A stretch of DNA of 64,000 bases from an uncultured Alphaproteobacteria bacterium (lineage in GTDB: Bacteria > Pseudomonadota > Alphaproteobacteria > Paracaedibacterales > CAIULA01): positions 238,328 to 302,327 of the forward strand of contig CAIULA010000034.1 of NCBI GenBank assembly GCA_903899945.1, in the 5' to 3' direction. Under the pieces are notes generated by a model. The model was not told where the DNA came from, did no database searches, and was given only the letters and a program-made list of their open reading frames with translations. Below are positions 52,986-63,193 of this stretch, piece by piece. The first letter of the stretch is position 1, and every line of letters begins with the position of its first letter. A program made the translations under genes and the position numbers.

Positions 52986-53861
52986 ATGAATAAAAGCGGT
53001 TGGATAGTTATTGATAAACCGCTTAATATGACCTGCACTCAAGTGGGTGGCGTGTTGCGTCGTCTGTTGAGTGTTAAAAAAATAGGACATCTCGGGACAT
53101 TAGATCCTTTAGCGACTGGTGTTCTCGTTTTTGCAATTGGAGAGGCAACTAAAGCTATTCCTTATTATAAAAATAAACATAAAGTTTATGATTTTGAAAC
53201 CACATGGGGTGAACAAAGATCCACAGATGATGCTGAAGGAAATATTATTGAAACATCTTTTATCAGGCCCTCTTTAGAAGAAATTGAAAGAGTTTACAAA
53301 AATTTCATAGGTGAACTTCAGCAAATCCCACCTATTTACTCTGCTATCAAAGTTAATGGGAAGCGGTCCTATAAAGCGGCTAGAGAGGGGCAGGACATAT
53401 CCTTAAAGGCCCGTCAGATTACGGTTTATAATCTTGAAATTATCAAAGCCCAAAAAGAAAGTTGCCAATTTAGGGCAGCATGTGGAAGTGGGACGTATAT
53501 TAGATCTCTAGGGCGTGACATGGCGCTTGAATTAAATACTGTTGGTTACATAAGTAGCCTTAGGCGTATTAAAGATGGAAAATTTAGTATAAGTGATGCG
53601 ATTTCACTGGAAAAGTTAAAAAAAATCGATCATAAAGAGAGATATCAATATATAAAGCCAATTAGAGCAGTTCTGGACGACATCCCGGCTGTCCCTGTAT
53701 CGGCTTTTGATGTTGAAAAAATCCGCTGCGGAATGGCAATCAAATCAGAAATTGATTTTGGGGATTCTTTTATAGCTGTTTGCTTTGAAGAAAAACTTCT
53801 AGCAATAGCTGCTTTTAAAGAAGGATTGCTCTATCCAAGACGGGTTTTTTCTTTAGATTAA
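52986..53861 (+). CDS. truB: tRNA pseudouridine(55) synthase TruB
   Basis: TruB makes pseudouridine 55 in the T-loop of tRNAs. The core is '[20 protein letters not shown]', the catalytic Asp is in '[20 protein letters not shown]', and '[20 protein letters not shown]' is typical. The shortened C-terminal domain is normal for bacterial TruB. It is followed by rpsO and pnp in the widespread truB-rpsO-pnp order, with rpsO 22 bases downstream. Confidence 0.95.
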   Translation: MNKSGWIVIDKPLNMTCTQVGGVLRRLLSVKKIGHLGTLDPLATGVLVFAIGEATKAIPYYKNKHKVYDFETTWGEQRSTDDAEGNIIETSFIRPSLEEIERVYKNFIGELQQIPPIYSAIKVNGKRSYKAAREGQDISLKARQITVYNLEIIKAQKESCQFRAACGSGTYIRSLGRDMALELNTVGYISSLRRIKDGKFSISDAISLEKLKKIDHKERYQYIKPIRAVLDDIPAVPVSAFDVEKIRCGMAIKSEIDFGDSFIAVCFEEKLLAIAAFKEGLLYPRRVFSLD

Positions 53862-53883
53862 CACTAAAATTAAGGAAAAAACG

Positions 53884-54153
53884 ATGTCGATTACTCAAGA
53901 GAAGAAACAAGAACTTCTAAAAGAATTTGCAATTAAAGAAGGGGATACGGGTTCACCAGAGGTGCAGGTTGCAATTCTTACTGAAAGAATCCGCAATCTA
54001 TCAGAGCACATGACTGCTCACGCAAAAGATTTTCACTCCCGTCGTGGATTGCTGATGATGGTTGGCGCAAGACGCCGCTTGCTCGATTATCTAAAAAGGA
54101 AAGATGAGAGCAGGTACCAGCAAGTTATTAAGCGTTTGAATATACGTCGTTAA
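53884..54153 (+). CDS. rpsO: 30S ribosomal protein uS15
   Basis: The 89-residue protein matches S15 throughout: '[20 protein letters not shown]' and '[20 protein letters not shown]' with tail '[12 protein letters not shown]'. S15 binds the central domain of 16S rRNA early in assembly. A terminator stands between it and pnp, so read-through or a separate promoter must serve pnp, as in E. coli. Confidence 0.97.
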   Translation: MSITQEKKQELLKEFAIKEGDTGSPEVQVAILTERIRNLSEHMTAHAKDFHSRRGLLMMVGARRRLLDYLKRKDESRYQQVIKRLNIRR

Positions 54154-54188
54154 AAGTTGACTACGTTATATTTGTTTTGAAATGGGAA

Positions 54189-54223
54189 GGGAGCGTTTTT
54201 AGAAAGCGCTCCCTTTATTTTTT
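54189..54223 (+). terminator. Terminator/attenuator between rpsO and pnp
   Basis: GGGAGCG (54189-54195) pairs with CGCTCCC (54207-54213) and is followed by a T-rich run (54214-54223). It lies 36 bases after rpsO and 20 before pnp. Confidence 0.85.
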
Positions 54224-54243
54224 TAATGTAATAAAGGATAAAA

Positions 54244-56355
54244 ATGTCAGATTTTTTTAAAATTATTAGGGAAGAAATTCAATGGGCCGGACGATCATTA
54301 ATTCTTGAAACAGGAAAAGTTGCACGCCAGGCTGACGGTGCTGTTATGGTAACTTATGGCGGGACAACTGTTCTGTGTACGGTTGTTGGTAAAAAAGAAG
54401 CAAAAGCAGATATAGATTTTTTGCCGCTTTCTGTTCATTATCAAGAGAAAACCTTTGCGGTTGGTAGAATTCCAGGTGGTTTTTTAAAACGTGAAAACAA
54501 ACCATCTGAAAAAGAAACATTGGTTTCAAGATTAATTGATAGGCCAATTCGTCCACTATTTCCTGAAGGATTTCATAATGAAGTTCAGGTTATTTGTACA
54601 GTTTTAAGCTATGACCATGAAAATGACATGGATATCACAGCACTTATTGGCGCATCCGCTGCCTTAAGCATCTCTGGTCTTCCTTTTATGGGGCCAGTTG
54701 GTGCATCTAAAATCGGGTATGTCGATGGTAAATTTATTCTGAACCCAATTCCTAGTGACCTTTCTCAAAGCAGTCTTGATTTAGTAGTAGCCGGAACCTC
54801 AGAAGGTGTTTTGATGGTTGAATCAGAAGCTAAAGAATTGTCAGAAGATATTATGCTAGAGGCTGTTGTCTTTGGTCATAAAGGTTTTGAGCCAGTTTTG
54901 AAAATGATTGAATCCTTAAAGAAAAAAGCAGGAAAAACAGAATGGGTTGTCGCAGGTCTACATGATCTTCATCAAGCTATGAAAAAGCGTGTGGCAGAAA
55001 TTGCAGAAGCTGATTTAAAGAAAGCTTATGAAATCACTGTAAAACAAGACCGTTATGCAGCCATTGATGCAGCAAAAAGCAAGGCAAAAGAGACTTTGGC
55101 GACAGAGTTTCCAGGAATGAATCCTGACAGCTTACTGGAAGGGTTACAATCTGAAATCTTAAGAGGAAACATTATAGAACATGAGAAACGCGTTGATGGA
55201 CGTGGTTTAACAGATATTCGTCCAATTGTGTGTGAAACTGGTTTTTTGCCAAGAACTCACGGCAGCGCGCTTTTTACTCGTGGAGAAACTCAAGCATTAG
55301 TAGTCACGACTCTTGGAACAGGCCAAGATGAACAGATGATTGATGCCTTAGAGGGAGAGTATAGAGAAAGATTCTTGCTGCATTATAACTTCCCTCCATT
55401 CTCAGTTGGTGAGGTTGGTCGCATGACTGGTCCAGGACGCCGTGAAATTGGTCATGGCAAGCTCGCATGGCGTGCCTTACGTCCGTTGCTTCCAACTAAA
55501 GAACAATTTCCATACACCCTGCGTTCTGTTTCAGAAATCACTGAATCCAATGGATCTTCTTCTATGGCGACAGTTTGTGGAACGTCCTTATCGATGATGG
55601 ATGCAGGAGTGCCACTTGTACGTCCTGTTGCCGGTATTGCTATGGGCTTGATCAAAGAAGATAATAAATTTGCTGTTCTTTCAGATATCCTTGGTGATGA
55701 AGATTTCTTGGGTGATATGGACTTTAAAGTAGCTGGGACCGAAGTTGGTGTAACGGCCCTTCAAATGGATATTAAAATTACCAGTATTACACCTGAGATC
55801 ATGAAGATTGCCTTAAAGCAAGCTCTTGCAGGAAGGCTTCATATTTTGGGTGAAATGTCTAAGGCCCTTGAAGCTTCCAGAAGCGAAGTTAGTGATTATG
55901 CTCCGCGTATGGTTACAATGAAAATTAATCGCGATAAAATTCGCGAAGTTATCGGCTCTGGCGGTAAAGTTATCAGAGAAATCTGTGAGACTACAGGCGC
56001 TAAGATTGATATTGATGATGATGGTAATATTACCATTTCAGGATACGATTCAAAATCCATAGAGGGTGCTCAAGCTGCAATTACGGCAATTGCATGCGAA
56101 CCGGAAATTGGCGCTGTTTACACAGGAAAAGTCGTAAAGATTGCTGACTTTGGCGCGTTTGTAAACTTCCTTGGAAGCAAGGATGGTCTAGTGCACATTA
56201 GTGAACTTGCGAATCATCGTGTCGGAAAAGTTAGTGATATTGTTAATGTTGGTGACCAAGTCCAAGTTAAAGTTGTTGGTTTTGATGACCGTGGAAAAGT
56301 AAAGCTTAGTATGAAAGCTTTGTTGTCAGAAGCCCCTTCTTCAGCAGAAGGTTAG
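54244..56355 (+). CDS. pnp: Polyribonucleotide nucleotidyltransferase (PNPase)
   Basis: PNPase degrades RNA 3' to 5' with phosphate and can add tails. Two RNase PH-like domains are complete ('[20 protein letters not shown]', '[20 protein letters not shown]'), with helical domain between and the second-core motif '[20 protein letters not shown]'. A KH domain ('[20 protein letters not shown]') and an S1 domain ('[20 protein letters not shown]', '[14 protein letters not shown]') follow. Length (703) is normal. The terminator after the gene is strong. Confidence 0.97.
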   Translation: MSDFFKIIREEIQWAGRSLILETGKVARQADGAVMVTYGGTTVLCTVVGKKEAKADIDFLPLSVHYQEKTFAVGRIPGGFLKRENKPSEKETLVSRLIDRPIRPLFPEGFHNEVQVICTVLSYDHENDMDITALIGASAALSISGLPFMGPVGASKIGYVDGKFILNPIPSDLSQSSLDLVVAGTSEGVLMVESEAKELSEDIMLEAVVFGHKGFEPVLKMIESLKKKAGKTEWVVAGLHDLHQAMKKRVAEIAEADLKKAYEITVKQDRYAAIDAAKSKAKETLATEFPGMNPDSLLEGLQSEILRGNIIEHEKRVDGRGLTDIRPIVCETGFLPRTHGSALFTRGETQALVVTTLGTGQDEQMIDALEGEYRERFLLHYNFPPFSVGEVGRMTGPGRREIGHGKLAWRALRPLLPTKEQFPYTLRSVSEITESNGSSSMATVCGTSLSMMDAGVPLVRPVAGIAMGLIKEDNKFAVLSDILGDEDFLGDMDFKVAGTEVGVTALQMDIKITSITPEIMKIALKQALAGRLHILGEMSKALEASRSEVSDYAPRMVTMKINRDKIREVIGSGGKVIREICETTGAKIDIDDDGNITISGYDSKSIEGAQAAITAIACEPEIGAVYTGKVVKIADFGAFVNFLGSKDGLVHISELANHRVGKVSDIVNVGDQVQVKVVGFDDRGKVKLSMKALLSEAPSSAEG

Positions 56356-56362
56356 AGTCGTA

Positions 56363-56402
56363 AACAGGAGTTTTTGTGTTTTTACACAAAAACTCCTGTT
56401 TT
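56363..56402 (+). terminator. Strong terminator after pnp
   Basis: AACAGGAGTTTTTGTGT (56363-56379) is matched by the inverse ACACAAAAACTCCTGTT (56384-56400), a 17-pair stem with a short T-rich loop and a following T run. Confidence 0.9.
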
Positions 56403-56453
56403 AAAGCTTGCAAAATCAAAGAAATTTGATAATGTACATAGGTAATCTTTTAC

Positions 56454-56528
56454 TGGGGTATAGCCAAGTGGTAAGGCAGCGGTTTTTGGTACCGCCATCC
56501 CTAGGTTCGAATCCTAGTACCCCAGCCA
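56454..56528 (+). tRNA. tRNA-Gln (anticodon TTG)
   Basis: A 75-base cloverleaf with encoded CCA. The acceptor stem is TGGGGTA/TACCCCA. The anticodon stem GCGGT/ACCGC encloses the loop TTTTGGT, giving anticodon TTG for glutamine. The T-arm CTAGG/CCTAG with TTCGAAT is standard. It lies between the pnp terminator and the convergent methyltransferase gene. Confidence 0.97.
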
Positions 56529-56533
56529 TCTTT

Positions 56534-57799
56534 TTATTTTATAAAAACTCCAACAACTTCTAAGTGCGCAGACCAAGCAAATTGATCAACTGGCGTAATT
56601 TTTTTTAAAGTGTAGCCGCCGTCTACAAGTTCTTTTGCGTCCCTTGCGAAGGTTTGAGGATTGCACGAAACATAAGCAATTGTCTGGACCGAAGAATGTT
56701 TAAGCATTTTAACCTGTTCAAAAGCCCCCGCTCTGGGAGGATCAATAACTACCATCTGATATAAACTTAGTTCCTTCATGGACAAAGGTTCATCAAACAA
56801 ATTGCGATGATAGGGTGTAATATTTCTTTTGCTTTTTGAAATGGCGTCTTCCAGTGCTTTTAAGGCTGGCTTATCCAATTCAAATCCGTCCACGGCAGCA
56901 ATGCGGCTAAGGGGAAAACTAAAAGTTCCTCGCCCACAAAAAAGATCCGCTGCTTTGGTAAGCGACTTGGGGACATTTTCCATAACAAGGGAGGTTAATA
57001 TACCATCAGCTTCTTCAGTTGCTTGCAAAAAACTATAGGCATCAACTGCAACGTCTACACCGTCAAAAACAACAACTGGATCGGTTGTTTTATAAACACA
57101 GTCTATCTTTTTGCCATGCTTAAATACAAATCGTGCGACTTTGTTGTCTAAGGCGAAAGATTCTAAGATTTCTCTTTGAGATTCTGTTAATTCTAAAACA
57201 CCTTGAATTTCCAGACTAAAGTCGACACCTGAACCTGTTTCAGTTAAGAAGATTTTGGCTTTTTGAAAATTATCTAAGATCAGATTTAAAACCTCTTTGA
57301 AAGGCGTTAAAAGAGATTTTAGAGCTGGTGATAAGGTATGGCACTCTTTTAGATCAATAATCTGATGACTTTTCCAACGATGAAAACCTAAATAGACAAC
57401 ATCGTTCTTTTTAATGATGTCAAGATTTGCTCGGCGTCTTTTTCCAAATGGAAGGATGATAACATCATCCACAAGAAATGGATCAAGGCCATGTTCTTGA
57501 AGAGAAATCGTTATTAATGACTTTTTAAATTCCCTATAAAGATCTAAATTCATGTGCTGAAGTGTACAGCCACCGCATTGCGTAAAATGACGGCATACCG
57601 GAGGAACCCTGCAATCACTAGCATTCTCAACCGATTGAAAAAGGAATTTTTTGCGCTTTTTTGAACATATCTGTTTAAAGGTAATCCGTTCACCCGGAAG
57701 AGAGAAGGGGATGTGAATGGTTTTTCCTTCAAATTCACCAATTCCTTGTGCCTCATGACTTAGAGAGTAGATTACAGAGGTTCCAAAAATTTCTTCCAT
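56534..57799 (-). CDS. 23S rRNA (uracil-5-)-methyltransferase of the RlmD/RumA family
   Basis: The 421-residue enzyme has an N-terminal TRAM domain ('[20 protein letters not shown]'). A [4Fe-4S] motif ('[15 protein letters not shown]', Cys 69, 75, 78) follows, then a class I SAM domain ('[20 protein letters not shown]', '[17 protein letters not shown]', catalytic Cys in '[14 protein letters not shown]'). RlmD methylates U1939 of 23S rRNA; TrmA is the tRNA counterpart but lacks the cluster. The end stops a few bases from tRNA-Gln. The exact target is inferred from the iron-sulfur motif. Confidence 0.9.
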   Translation of the reverse strand: MEEIFGTSVIYSLSHEAQGIGEFEGKTIHIPFSLPGERITFKQICSKKRKKFLFQSVENASDCRVPPVCRHFTQCGGCTLQHMNLDLYREFKKSLITISLQEHGLDPFLVDDVIILPFGKRRRANLDIIKKNDVVYLGFHRWKSHQIIDLKECHTLSPALKSLLTPFKEVLNLILDNFQKAKIFLTETGSGVDFSLEIQGVLELTESQREILESFALDNKVARFVFKHGKKIDCVYKTTDPVVVFDGVDVAVDAYSFLQATEEADGILTSLVMENVPKSLTKAADLFCGRGTFSFPLSRIAAVDGFELDKPALKALEDAISKSKRNITPYHRNLFDEPLSMKELSLYQMVVIDPPRAGAFEQVKMLKHSSVQTIAYVSCNPQTFARDAKELVDGGYTLKKITPVDQFAWSAHLEVVGVFIK

Positions 57800-57817
57800 A
57801 CGTATCCTAACAAGCTT

Positions 57818-57940
57818 TTATTTTGAGGCTTCATCATATAAATAAAATCCTTCTCTATCAACTCTTATGGCTTTTTCCCATTTATCATAAACAATTTGAA
57901 TGGAACTGGAGGCTGACTTATTGGTAGAATACCGAATCAT
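57818..57940 (-). CDS. Possible short protein upstream of the RlmD-type gene
   Basis: A 40-residue frame whose product ends 'KAIRVDREGFYLYDEASK'. It is followed by the methyltransferase start 18 bases later on the same strand. The codons look coding-like (Glu, Lys, Asp, Tyr), but the ribosome-binding site is poor (AGG next to ATG) and I recognise no family. It overlaps the 5' extension of the cydB frame on the other strand but not the cydB start chosen here. Confidence 0.3.
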   Translation of the reverse strand: MIRYSTNKSASSSIQIVYDKWEKAIRVDREGFYLYDEASK

Positions 57941-57968
57941 CCTGATTCAAAAAAGGTTATGGGATTTT

Positions 57969-59099
57969 ATGCTTGACTACGAGATTTTACGCCTCATTTG
58001 GTGGGGCCTTTTAGGCATATTATTAATTGCTTTTGCCATCCTCGATGGTTTTGATATGGGAGTTGCGATTCTTTTGCCTTTCATGGGGAAAACAGATATG
58101 GAAAGGCGTATTTTTATTAATACAATTGCGCCTGTTTGGGAATCAAATCAAGTTTGGCTTATTTTAGGAGCAGGGGCAATCTTTGCTGCTTGGCCGCCCC
58201 TTTATGCGGTGGCATTTTCGGGGCTCTATATACCGTTATTTATTATTTTATGCACTCTTATCTTAAGGCCTGTTGCTCTTAAATTTCGAAGTAAAGTTGA
58301 AAATACCTTATGGCGTCAGATTTGGGATTATGGAATTTTTATAGGAGGTTTTGTTCCTTCATTGATTTTTGGAATTGCCGTTGGAAATGCTATAGAAGGC
58401 GTACCATTTCATTTTGATGAAGATCTTCGTGTTATCTACACCGGGACATTTTTGGAGTTATTTAATCCATTTTCGATAGGCTGTGGGCTTATTGGAGTCA
58501 TGATGATGACCTTGCAAGGTGCAACCTACTTAAAATTTAAAACCTCTCAAAGTTTTTCTTATCGCTTTCAACCTGTCATTTTTGCATGTGTTATTGCCCT
58601 GCTTACAGGATTTACCATTATGGGCCTTTATACTCACTCATTTGTTTATGGATATAAAATAGTTTCAGCAATTGACTCAATTGGCTTTTCCAATCCCCTA
58701 GGTAAGGTAGTTGTTAGAAACTTAGGGATTATTGCTCAGAATTTCTATCAATACCCAGAGATGTTATTGGGACCTGTGTTCGTTTATTTGGGCGGCATTA
58801 TATGCCTTGTTACAATCAGGCGGCCTTTTCTTTCTTTTGTTGGTAGCAGTCTTCTTACAACTGGAATAGTCTCTACCGTTGGCTTTAGTCTTTATCCATT
58901 CCTTCTTCCCTCAACAAGCCATCCTTCTCATAGTTTGACAGTTTGGGACGCATCTTCTAGCCAAAGAACCTTATGGATTATGTTGTTAGCTGTTGTTATT
59001 TTTCTACCGATTATTCTTGGATATATCACATGGCTTTTTCGTGTTTTGCGCGGCAAAGTCACAGAAGAAGAGGTCAACGCTAATGAAAGCAGTTATTGA
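57969..59099 (+). CDS. cydB: Cytochrome bd-type quinol oxidase subunit II (CydB)
   Basis: CydB is the structural partner of CydA in the bd oxidase that reduces oxygen with electrons from quinol. The start at 57969 (MLDYEILRLIWWGLLGILLI) is preferred, because the first helix then begins properly; an upstream start adds a polar tail. Family motifs are 'AFAILDGFDMGVAILLPFMG', 'APVWESNQVWLILGAGAIFA' and 'IFIGGFVPSLIFGIAVGNAI'. About eight helices are visible. A cydA gene is expected just upstream but none is present in the window. The end overlaps the serine hydrolase start. Confidence 0.9.
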   Translation: MLDYEILRLIWWGLLGILLIAFAILDGFDMGVAILLPFMGKTDMERRIFINTIAPVWESNQVWLILGAGAIFAAWPPLYAVAFSGLYIPLFIILCTLILRPVALKFRSKVENTLWRQIWDYGIFIGGFVPSLIFGIAVGNAIEGVPFHFDEDLRVIYTGTFLELFNPFSIGCGLIGVMMMTLQGATYLKFKTSQSFSYRFQPVIFACVIALLTGFTIMGLYTHSFVYGYKIVSAIDSIGFSNPLGKVVVRNLGIIAQNFYQYPEMLLGPVFVYLGGIICLVTIRRPFLSFVGSSLLTTGIVSTVGFSLYPFLLPSTSHPSHSLTVWDASSSQRTLWIMLLAVVIFLPIILGYITWLFRVLRGKVTEEEVNANESSY

Positions 59100-60483
59100 A
59101 GAAGATACTTTAATCCAACAAGTGAATGACTACTGTGAGTATTCTCTTGATCAATGGCATGTTCCAGGTGCTGCTATTGCGATTGTACATAAGGGCGAGG
59201 TTGTTTTTCAAAAAGGTTATGGTACCCAAAGATACGGTGAGAATATTGCCGTTACAACTGACACGCTCTTTCCAATTGCATCTATTACAAAATCTTTTGC
59301 CGTTTTGGGATTAGCTTTGTTGGTTGATCAAGGTAAATTGCACTGGAATGACAGGGTTATAGATTATTTACCTGATTTCAAACTAAAGGACCCTTGGGTC
59401 ACGCGCGAATTTCAGATCACTGACTTGTTTTGTCACAGATCAGGATTTTACCCAGGAGCTCTAGAGCAAATGGCGCAATGGGGGTATGATAGAAAAGATA
59501 TTCAAAAAGGATTTTCTTTTCTTGATTCCATCAATAGCTTTCGCTCAACCTATGCTTATATAAATGTTCCTTATTTGTGGATTGAGGATTTGATTGAGGT
59601 TATCACAGGGCAAAAATGGGGTGACTTTATCAGAGAAAATATCTTAAACCCTCTAGAAATGAAAAAAACGGATATAATCGGTAAAATTGATAAATCAAGA
59701 TTAATAACGGGCCATATTTTGGATGAAGAAACAAGAACACAAGTAAAACCAGTTTCCTTTAGTATCTTTCCTGAGGTTTTTTTAGCTGCTGGGGGGCTCG
59801 TTTCTTCGGTTAATGACCTTAGCCGTTGGCTTCTTTTACAACTTGGCGACCTTTCTTTAATTTCAAAAGAAAATATGGAATTTTTACATTCATCCAAAAC
59901 TCCAGTTGAACCGTTTTTAGGATATGGAGGAGGGTGGCGAATTTTTGATGACAAGCCTTGCCGTGTTTTGAGTCATGGAGGCTTGATTTCAGGAATAAAA
60001 CATCGTTTCTTATTCATTCCACAATGTGATACTGGCATTGTTGTTTTAACAAATTTAACGCATTCAGAAGCAAGTATGGGGATTTCCGATTACTTTGCAG
60101 ACCGGGTCATGGGGTTACCTTTAAAAGATTATAGTTTTGAGCTTTTAGAAAAAGAACCTTTTGTGCCTATGGCTAGGCCAAAAAAATCAGGACGGAAAAT
60201 TGATATAGGCTCGTTTGAAGGCACCTACCAAAATAATGTTTTAGGATCTGTAACCATCACAAATGGTAGTGAAAGTGACCTTGAGATGATTCTTGGTCCT
60301 AAAAACGCTAAAGCCAGATTAAATCACAATAATGAGCAAACTTTTTTGATCTCTTTTATAAGAGAAGCAGGGGCTTCAGTTGGAGAATCTCATTGGGGGA
60401 CAGCTACATTTTCAAGCGACCAGCTAACCTTAAAAGGTTATGAGGACTTTGAAAATGAAACCTTTGTTTTAAATCGCGATTAA
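59083..60483 (+). CDS. Beta-lactamase-related serine hydrolase
   Basis: With the ATG at 59083, which overlaps the cydB end by 17 bases and follows AGAAGAGG, the protein has 466 residues. The penicillin-binding-like triad is present: S67-x-x-K70 in 'FPIASITKSFAVLGLALLVD', Y159-x-N161 in 'TYAYINVPYLWIEDL' and H298-G-G in 'RVLSHGGLISG'. This is the class C/AmpC-like hydrolase family that also contains esterases and D-aminopeptidases. No signal peptide is seen, so a cytoplasmic esterase or peptidase is likelier than an antibiotic-destroying enzyme. The C-terminal beta-rich domain is complete. Confidence 0.85.
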   Translation: MKAVIEEDTLIQQVNDYCEYSLDQWHVPGAAIAIVHKGEVVFQKGYGTQRYGENIAVTTDTLFPIASITKSFAVLGLALLVDQGKLHWNDRVIDYLPDFKLKDPWVTREFQITDLFCHRSGFYPGALEQMAQWGYDRKDIQKGFSFLDSINSFRSTYAYINVPYLWIEDLIEVITGQKWGDFIRENILNPLEMKKTDIIGKIDKSRLITGHILDEETRTQVKPVSFSIFPEVFLAAGGLVSSVNDLSRWLLLQLGDLSLISKENMEFLHSSKTPVEPFLGYGGGWRIFDDKPCRVLSHGGLISGIKHRFLFIPQCDTGIVVLTNLTHSEASMGISDYFADRVMGLPLKDYSFELLEKEPFVPMARPKKSGRKIDIGSFEGTYQNNVLGSVTITNGSESDLEMILGPKNAKARLNHNNEQTFLISFIREAGASVGESHWGTATFSSDQLTLKGYEDFENETFVLNRD

Positions 60484-61439
60484 GTGAGCGGAAATTTTTC
60501 TAAAACAAATCTACGTAATGATATCATCCAACTGGAATTTAAAACCTTTCTTTCTATTCCTCGAATCATTTTCCCCATTTTTGGAAGTAAAGATTCGTAT
60601 TCACGGCCTGGGTGCCTATGATGCCAATCAGCATACTTATAAAATTCAGGGACTGTTATAAGGTGTTTTCCATTGGGTTCTAGGTTATAAAGCGTACTTA
60701 AGACGGACTCATCATGAGCATGACCACGAAATTCCGGATATTCCGGAAGAGTGCTAGGGGTATCCGTTAGAATAGATTCATCTGAGCAATATTCTAGCCA
60801 TTTTTTTACAAATTCTCTGCTTTCCGATGTATTACGAAAGACACTAAAGGCTGCCCAAAGATGCTTTCCTTGTCTAGAAACAGGAGTATCACAGCCCATT
60901 TTAACGAGGGTTTCACGTTTTGTAATTTGCCCCAAATTTCCATGAAGAGAGGGGTCGTAGTCCACCAAAATTATGGGATGTTGGATCGCAAGATCAATGA
61001 GTGGTTGTAAAGGGCTGTGGAACACAAAGCCGCTGTCTGCATAGATAACAATGGCATTCTCTTTTATGATTTGAAGGGTTTTTAAAATAATCCAAGGTTT
61101 CCAAAGCCAATAACCGGCACCTTTCTTCTGGGAGAAAATGTTTTTGTTTTTCTCTAGAAATTCTTTATCCAAATGCGATTTTTTATAATTTAAGAAAAAA
61201 TCAACACCCTTATTAAGCGCTGAAGCTGTTAGTGCATTCTGGTTTTTGTGAAATATCTCTGGCCCGTCAGCATAAGACACAAGATAGACCGACGCTTTGT
61301 TCACAGCTGTAAACGCATCCTTAAAAACAGGTTCAACGGAAATATCCGTAAACATCAATATTTTTGCTTGGCTAAGCAGAATAAGAAAAGTGAAAAAAAT
61401 AAGAATGCGCTTAAGAGAGCTTGTTAGTTTCATACACAA
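60480..61439 (-). CDS. Putative glycosyltransferase with a signal-anchor, unknown acceptor
   Basis: A 319-residue protein with an N-terminal hydrophobic segment (residues 11-26). The body has 'GAGYWLWKPWIILKTLQIIK', 'AIVIYADSGFVFHSPLQPLI' and 'HPIILVDYDPSLHGNLGQIT'. The D-S-G after a buried strand and the 'GYWLWKP' motif resemble a family of putative GT-A glycosyltransferases that I recall from viruses and symbionts. The Asp of 'IYADSG' may bind the metal. A secretory N terminus would place it outside or in the periplasm, which is unusual for a nucleotide-sugar enzyme. Its end overlaps the hydrolase stop by four bases. Confidence 0.6.
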   Translation of the reverse strand: MCMKLTSSLKRILIFFTFLILLSQAKILMFTDISVEPVFKDAFTAVNKASVYLVSYADGPEIFHKNQNALTASALNKGVDFFLNYKKSHLDKEFLEKNKNIFSQKKGAGYWLWKPWIILKTLQIIKENAIVIYADSGFVFHSPLQPLIDLAIQHPIILVDYDPSLHGNLGQITKRETLVKMGCDTPVSRQGKHLWAAFSVFRNTSESREFVKKWLEYCSDESILTDTPSTLPEYPEFRGHAHDESVLSTLYNLEPNGKHLITVPEFYKYADWHHRHPGREYESLLPKMGKMIRGIERKVLNSSWMISLRRFVLEKFPLT

Positions 61440-61724
61440 AGTTCAAAAATGATAGATCTTTCTTTTTGCAATTTAGCCTTAATATATTTATCAAGCCAAG
61501 TTATATCTTTTATGCGAAAAAAATAAAACAGGGGAATATTTATAGAATATTAATCTCTGTCATTGAGCTATAAAAGTTAATAATTAGTTAATTTTCTTTT
61601 AATATGTTGCTAAATTACAACATTTAGTTTTGGTTACACTCTCTACGAACGTCTATTAATTATGAATATTTGATTTTTTGATTCATACTCTAACTTAGAT
61701 TAAAACTTACCTTTGAGGCTATTT

Positions 61725-62420
61725 ATGAAAATTTTTTTGTTACCCTTATTGGCTATGACAGCTGTTTCTGCTGTACAAGCTGCACCTTTCAATGGCTTTT
61801 ACTTGGGAGCTCAAGCAGGTATTGCAAAACGTACTACAACAACTTCACTATCTAACCAAGCATTGACAGTAAATGGCGCTACAGTAACCGAAGTTGATTA
61901 CAGTAAGAAAAACAGAACAACAGGTTTTGTGTATGGTTTAATGGGTGGTTACGGTCGCAATCTTAATGGCCTTTACGTTGGTGGTGAATTGAGTCTTTCT
62001 TTTGGCCAAAATAACAAAACTCAAACACAATCAGTTTTGGGAACTAATGGTTCTACCTACTCAGTTAACACACAATACAAGCATGGTCCTGCTTTAACAT
62101 TTGCTCCTCGGGTGGGTGCGGTTTTTGCTAATTCATACTTAGCATATGTTCGCCTTGGTCTTTCAATGAGTCGTGACCAAATTCAAAACTATGATGTTAC
62201 AACAGGAAATAGTTTCAGTTCCTCCAAGAAAACTAAACTTACTTTTGTCCCTGGTTTGGGTATCGAAAAAGACTTTGGAAATCACATGTTGCTTCGTTTA
62301 GAATATACATATAATACAGGTTCACAATTGTCTGCGGATACCGCAGGAGCTTATCAAGCTAGACAAAATATGAAATACAGCTCTCATGCTCTGAAGTTGG
62401 GTGTTTCTTGGCAGTTCTAA
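61725..62420 (+). CDS. Outer-membrane beta-barrel protein (OmpA/Omp25-like porin fold)
   Basis: The 231-residue protein has a clear signal (MKIFLLPLLAMTAVSAVQAA) and the eight-stranded barrel pattern of the OMP_b-brl family. It starts 'FNGFYLGAQAGIAKR', continues 'TGFVYGLMGGYGRNLNGLYV' and ends 'SHALKLGVSWQF', where the final Phe is the BamA recognition residue. The start at 61725 follows a GAGG ribosome-binding site. It is monocistronic with its own terminator. A surface adhesin or porin role is possible; no substrate is apparent. Confidence 0.88.
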   Translation: MKIFLLPLLAMTAVSAVQAAPFNGFYLGAQAGIAKRTTTTSLSNQALTVNGATVTEVDYSKKNRTTGFVYGLMGGYGRNLNGLYVGGELSLSFGQNNKTQTQSVLGTNGSTYSVNTQYKHGPALTFAPRVGAVFANSYLAYVRLGLSMSRDQIQNYDVTTGNSFSSSKKTKLTFVPGLGIEKDFGNHMLLRLEYTYNTGSQLSADTAGAYQARQNMKYSSHALKLGVSWQF

Positions 62421-62450
62421 TTTAATAGCTCTTTTAAAAAAAAATATTAA

Positions 62451-62489
62451 AAAAGCCCAATCTCATATAACGTGAGACTGGGCTTTTAT
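62451..62489. terminator. Bidirectional rho-independent terminator
   Basis: AAAAGCCCAATCTCA and TGAGACTGGGCTTTT (62451-62465 and 62473-62487) form a long stem with one mismatch and flanking A/T runs. It serves the barrel gene and the convergent SOUL gene. Confidence 0.85.
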
Positions 62490-62548
62490 CAAAATAGCTT
62501 TTTAGAGAGTGTTGTTATTTTCTATAGTGGGGTCAGAAAGAGAAGCTT

Positions 62549-63193
62549 TTACTGAAGCTCAAACATAATTTCGTTACGACGAAGAAAAGGCAAGGTCCAT
62601 GGTGGATTATAAAAAGCAAGAATACGATTGCCGATTGTGTCTAATTTTTCTTTTTCTATAAAGTTATCAATATCTTCTTGATATTTCTTCAGAGCGCTCT
62701 CTGTTGCCAAACCCGAAAAACGAATGACAGCATAGCGTTTTGCTGAAAGTGATACGATTTGTATTTGGCTGTTGTTTGGGCGAGGTAGTGTTTCTAAGGT
62801 GTACGCAGAAGGCATTACAAATCTTACGATCCAATGCTTATGTGTATCTAATTCCTGTTGAATGACGGGAGCCGTCATTGAAATTCTTTCCCTCTGTTGT
62901 TGTGATACAGGGGCTGTCATGCCGATTTTACTAACGCTTTTGTTGTTGCCAAAGATATAGTCAGCCAGCATTCTAAAGCCCAATGAAATAGCACTCTTTC
63001 TTTCTCCTACAACCTCGACTTGGGCAATAAGCATCGGAGCGTATTCGCGTATCTCAATGTTACTTTGAGAATAAATGACGTTATATTTTGGTTCATCTAC
63101 TTGGCTCATGATTGTTCCTGCTAGAGCTAGAGTAACCAATAATATGAAACTAATTGCAAAGACCACTCGTTTTTTTGTTACTTTTAGTTTCAT
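62549..63193 (-). CDS. SOUL heme-binding family protein with a signal-anchor
   Basis: The 214-residue protein has an N-terminal hydrophobic helix (residues 9-28) and a SOUL/HBP domain: 'NIEIREYAPMLIAQVEVVGE', 'GFRMLADYIFGNNKSVSKIG', with the repeated 'MTAPV' motif, and 'HWIVRFVMPSAYTLETLPRP'. Family members bind heme or tetrapyrroles. The anchor should place the domain on the periplasmic face. No heme gene is adjacent. The family call is firm; the biological role is not. Confidence 0.9.
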   Translation of the reverse strand: MKLKVTKKRVVFAISFILLVTLALAGTIMSQVDEPKYNVIYSQSNIEIREYAPMLIAQVEVVGERKSAISLGFRMLADYIFGNNKSVSKIGMTAPVSQQQRERISMTAPVIQQELDTHKHWIVRFVMPSAYTLETLPRPNNSQIQIVSLSAKRYAVIRFSGLATESALKKYQEDIDNFIEKEKLDTIGNRILAFYNPPWTLPFLRRNEIMFELQ

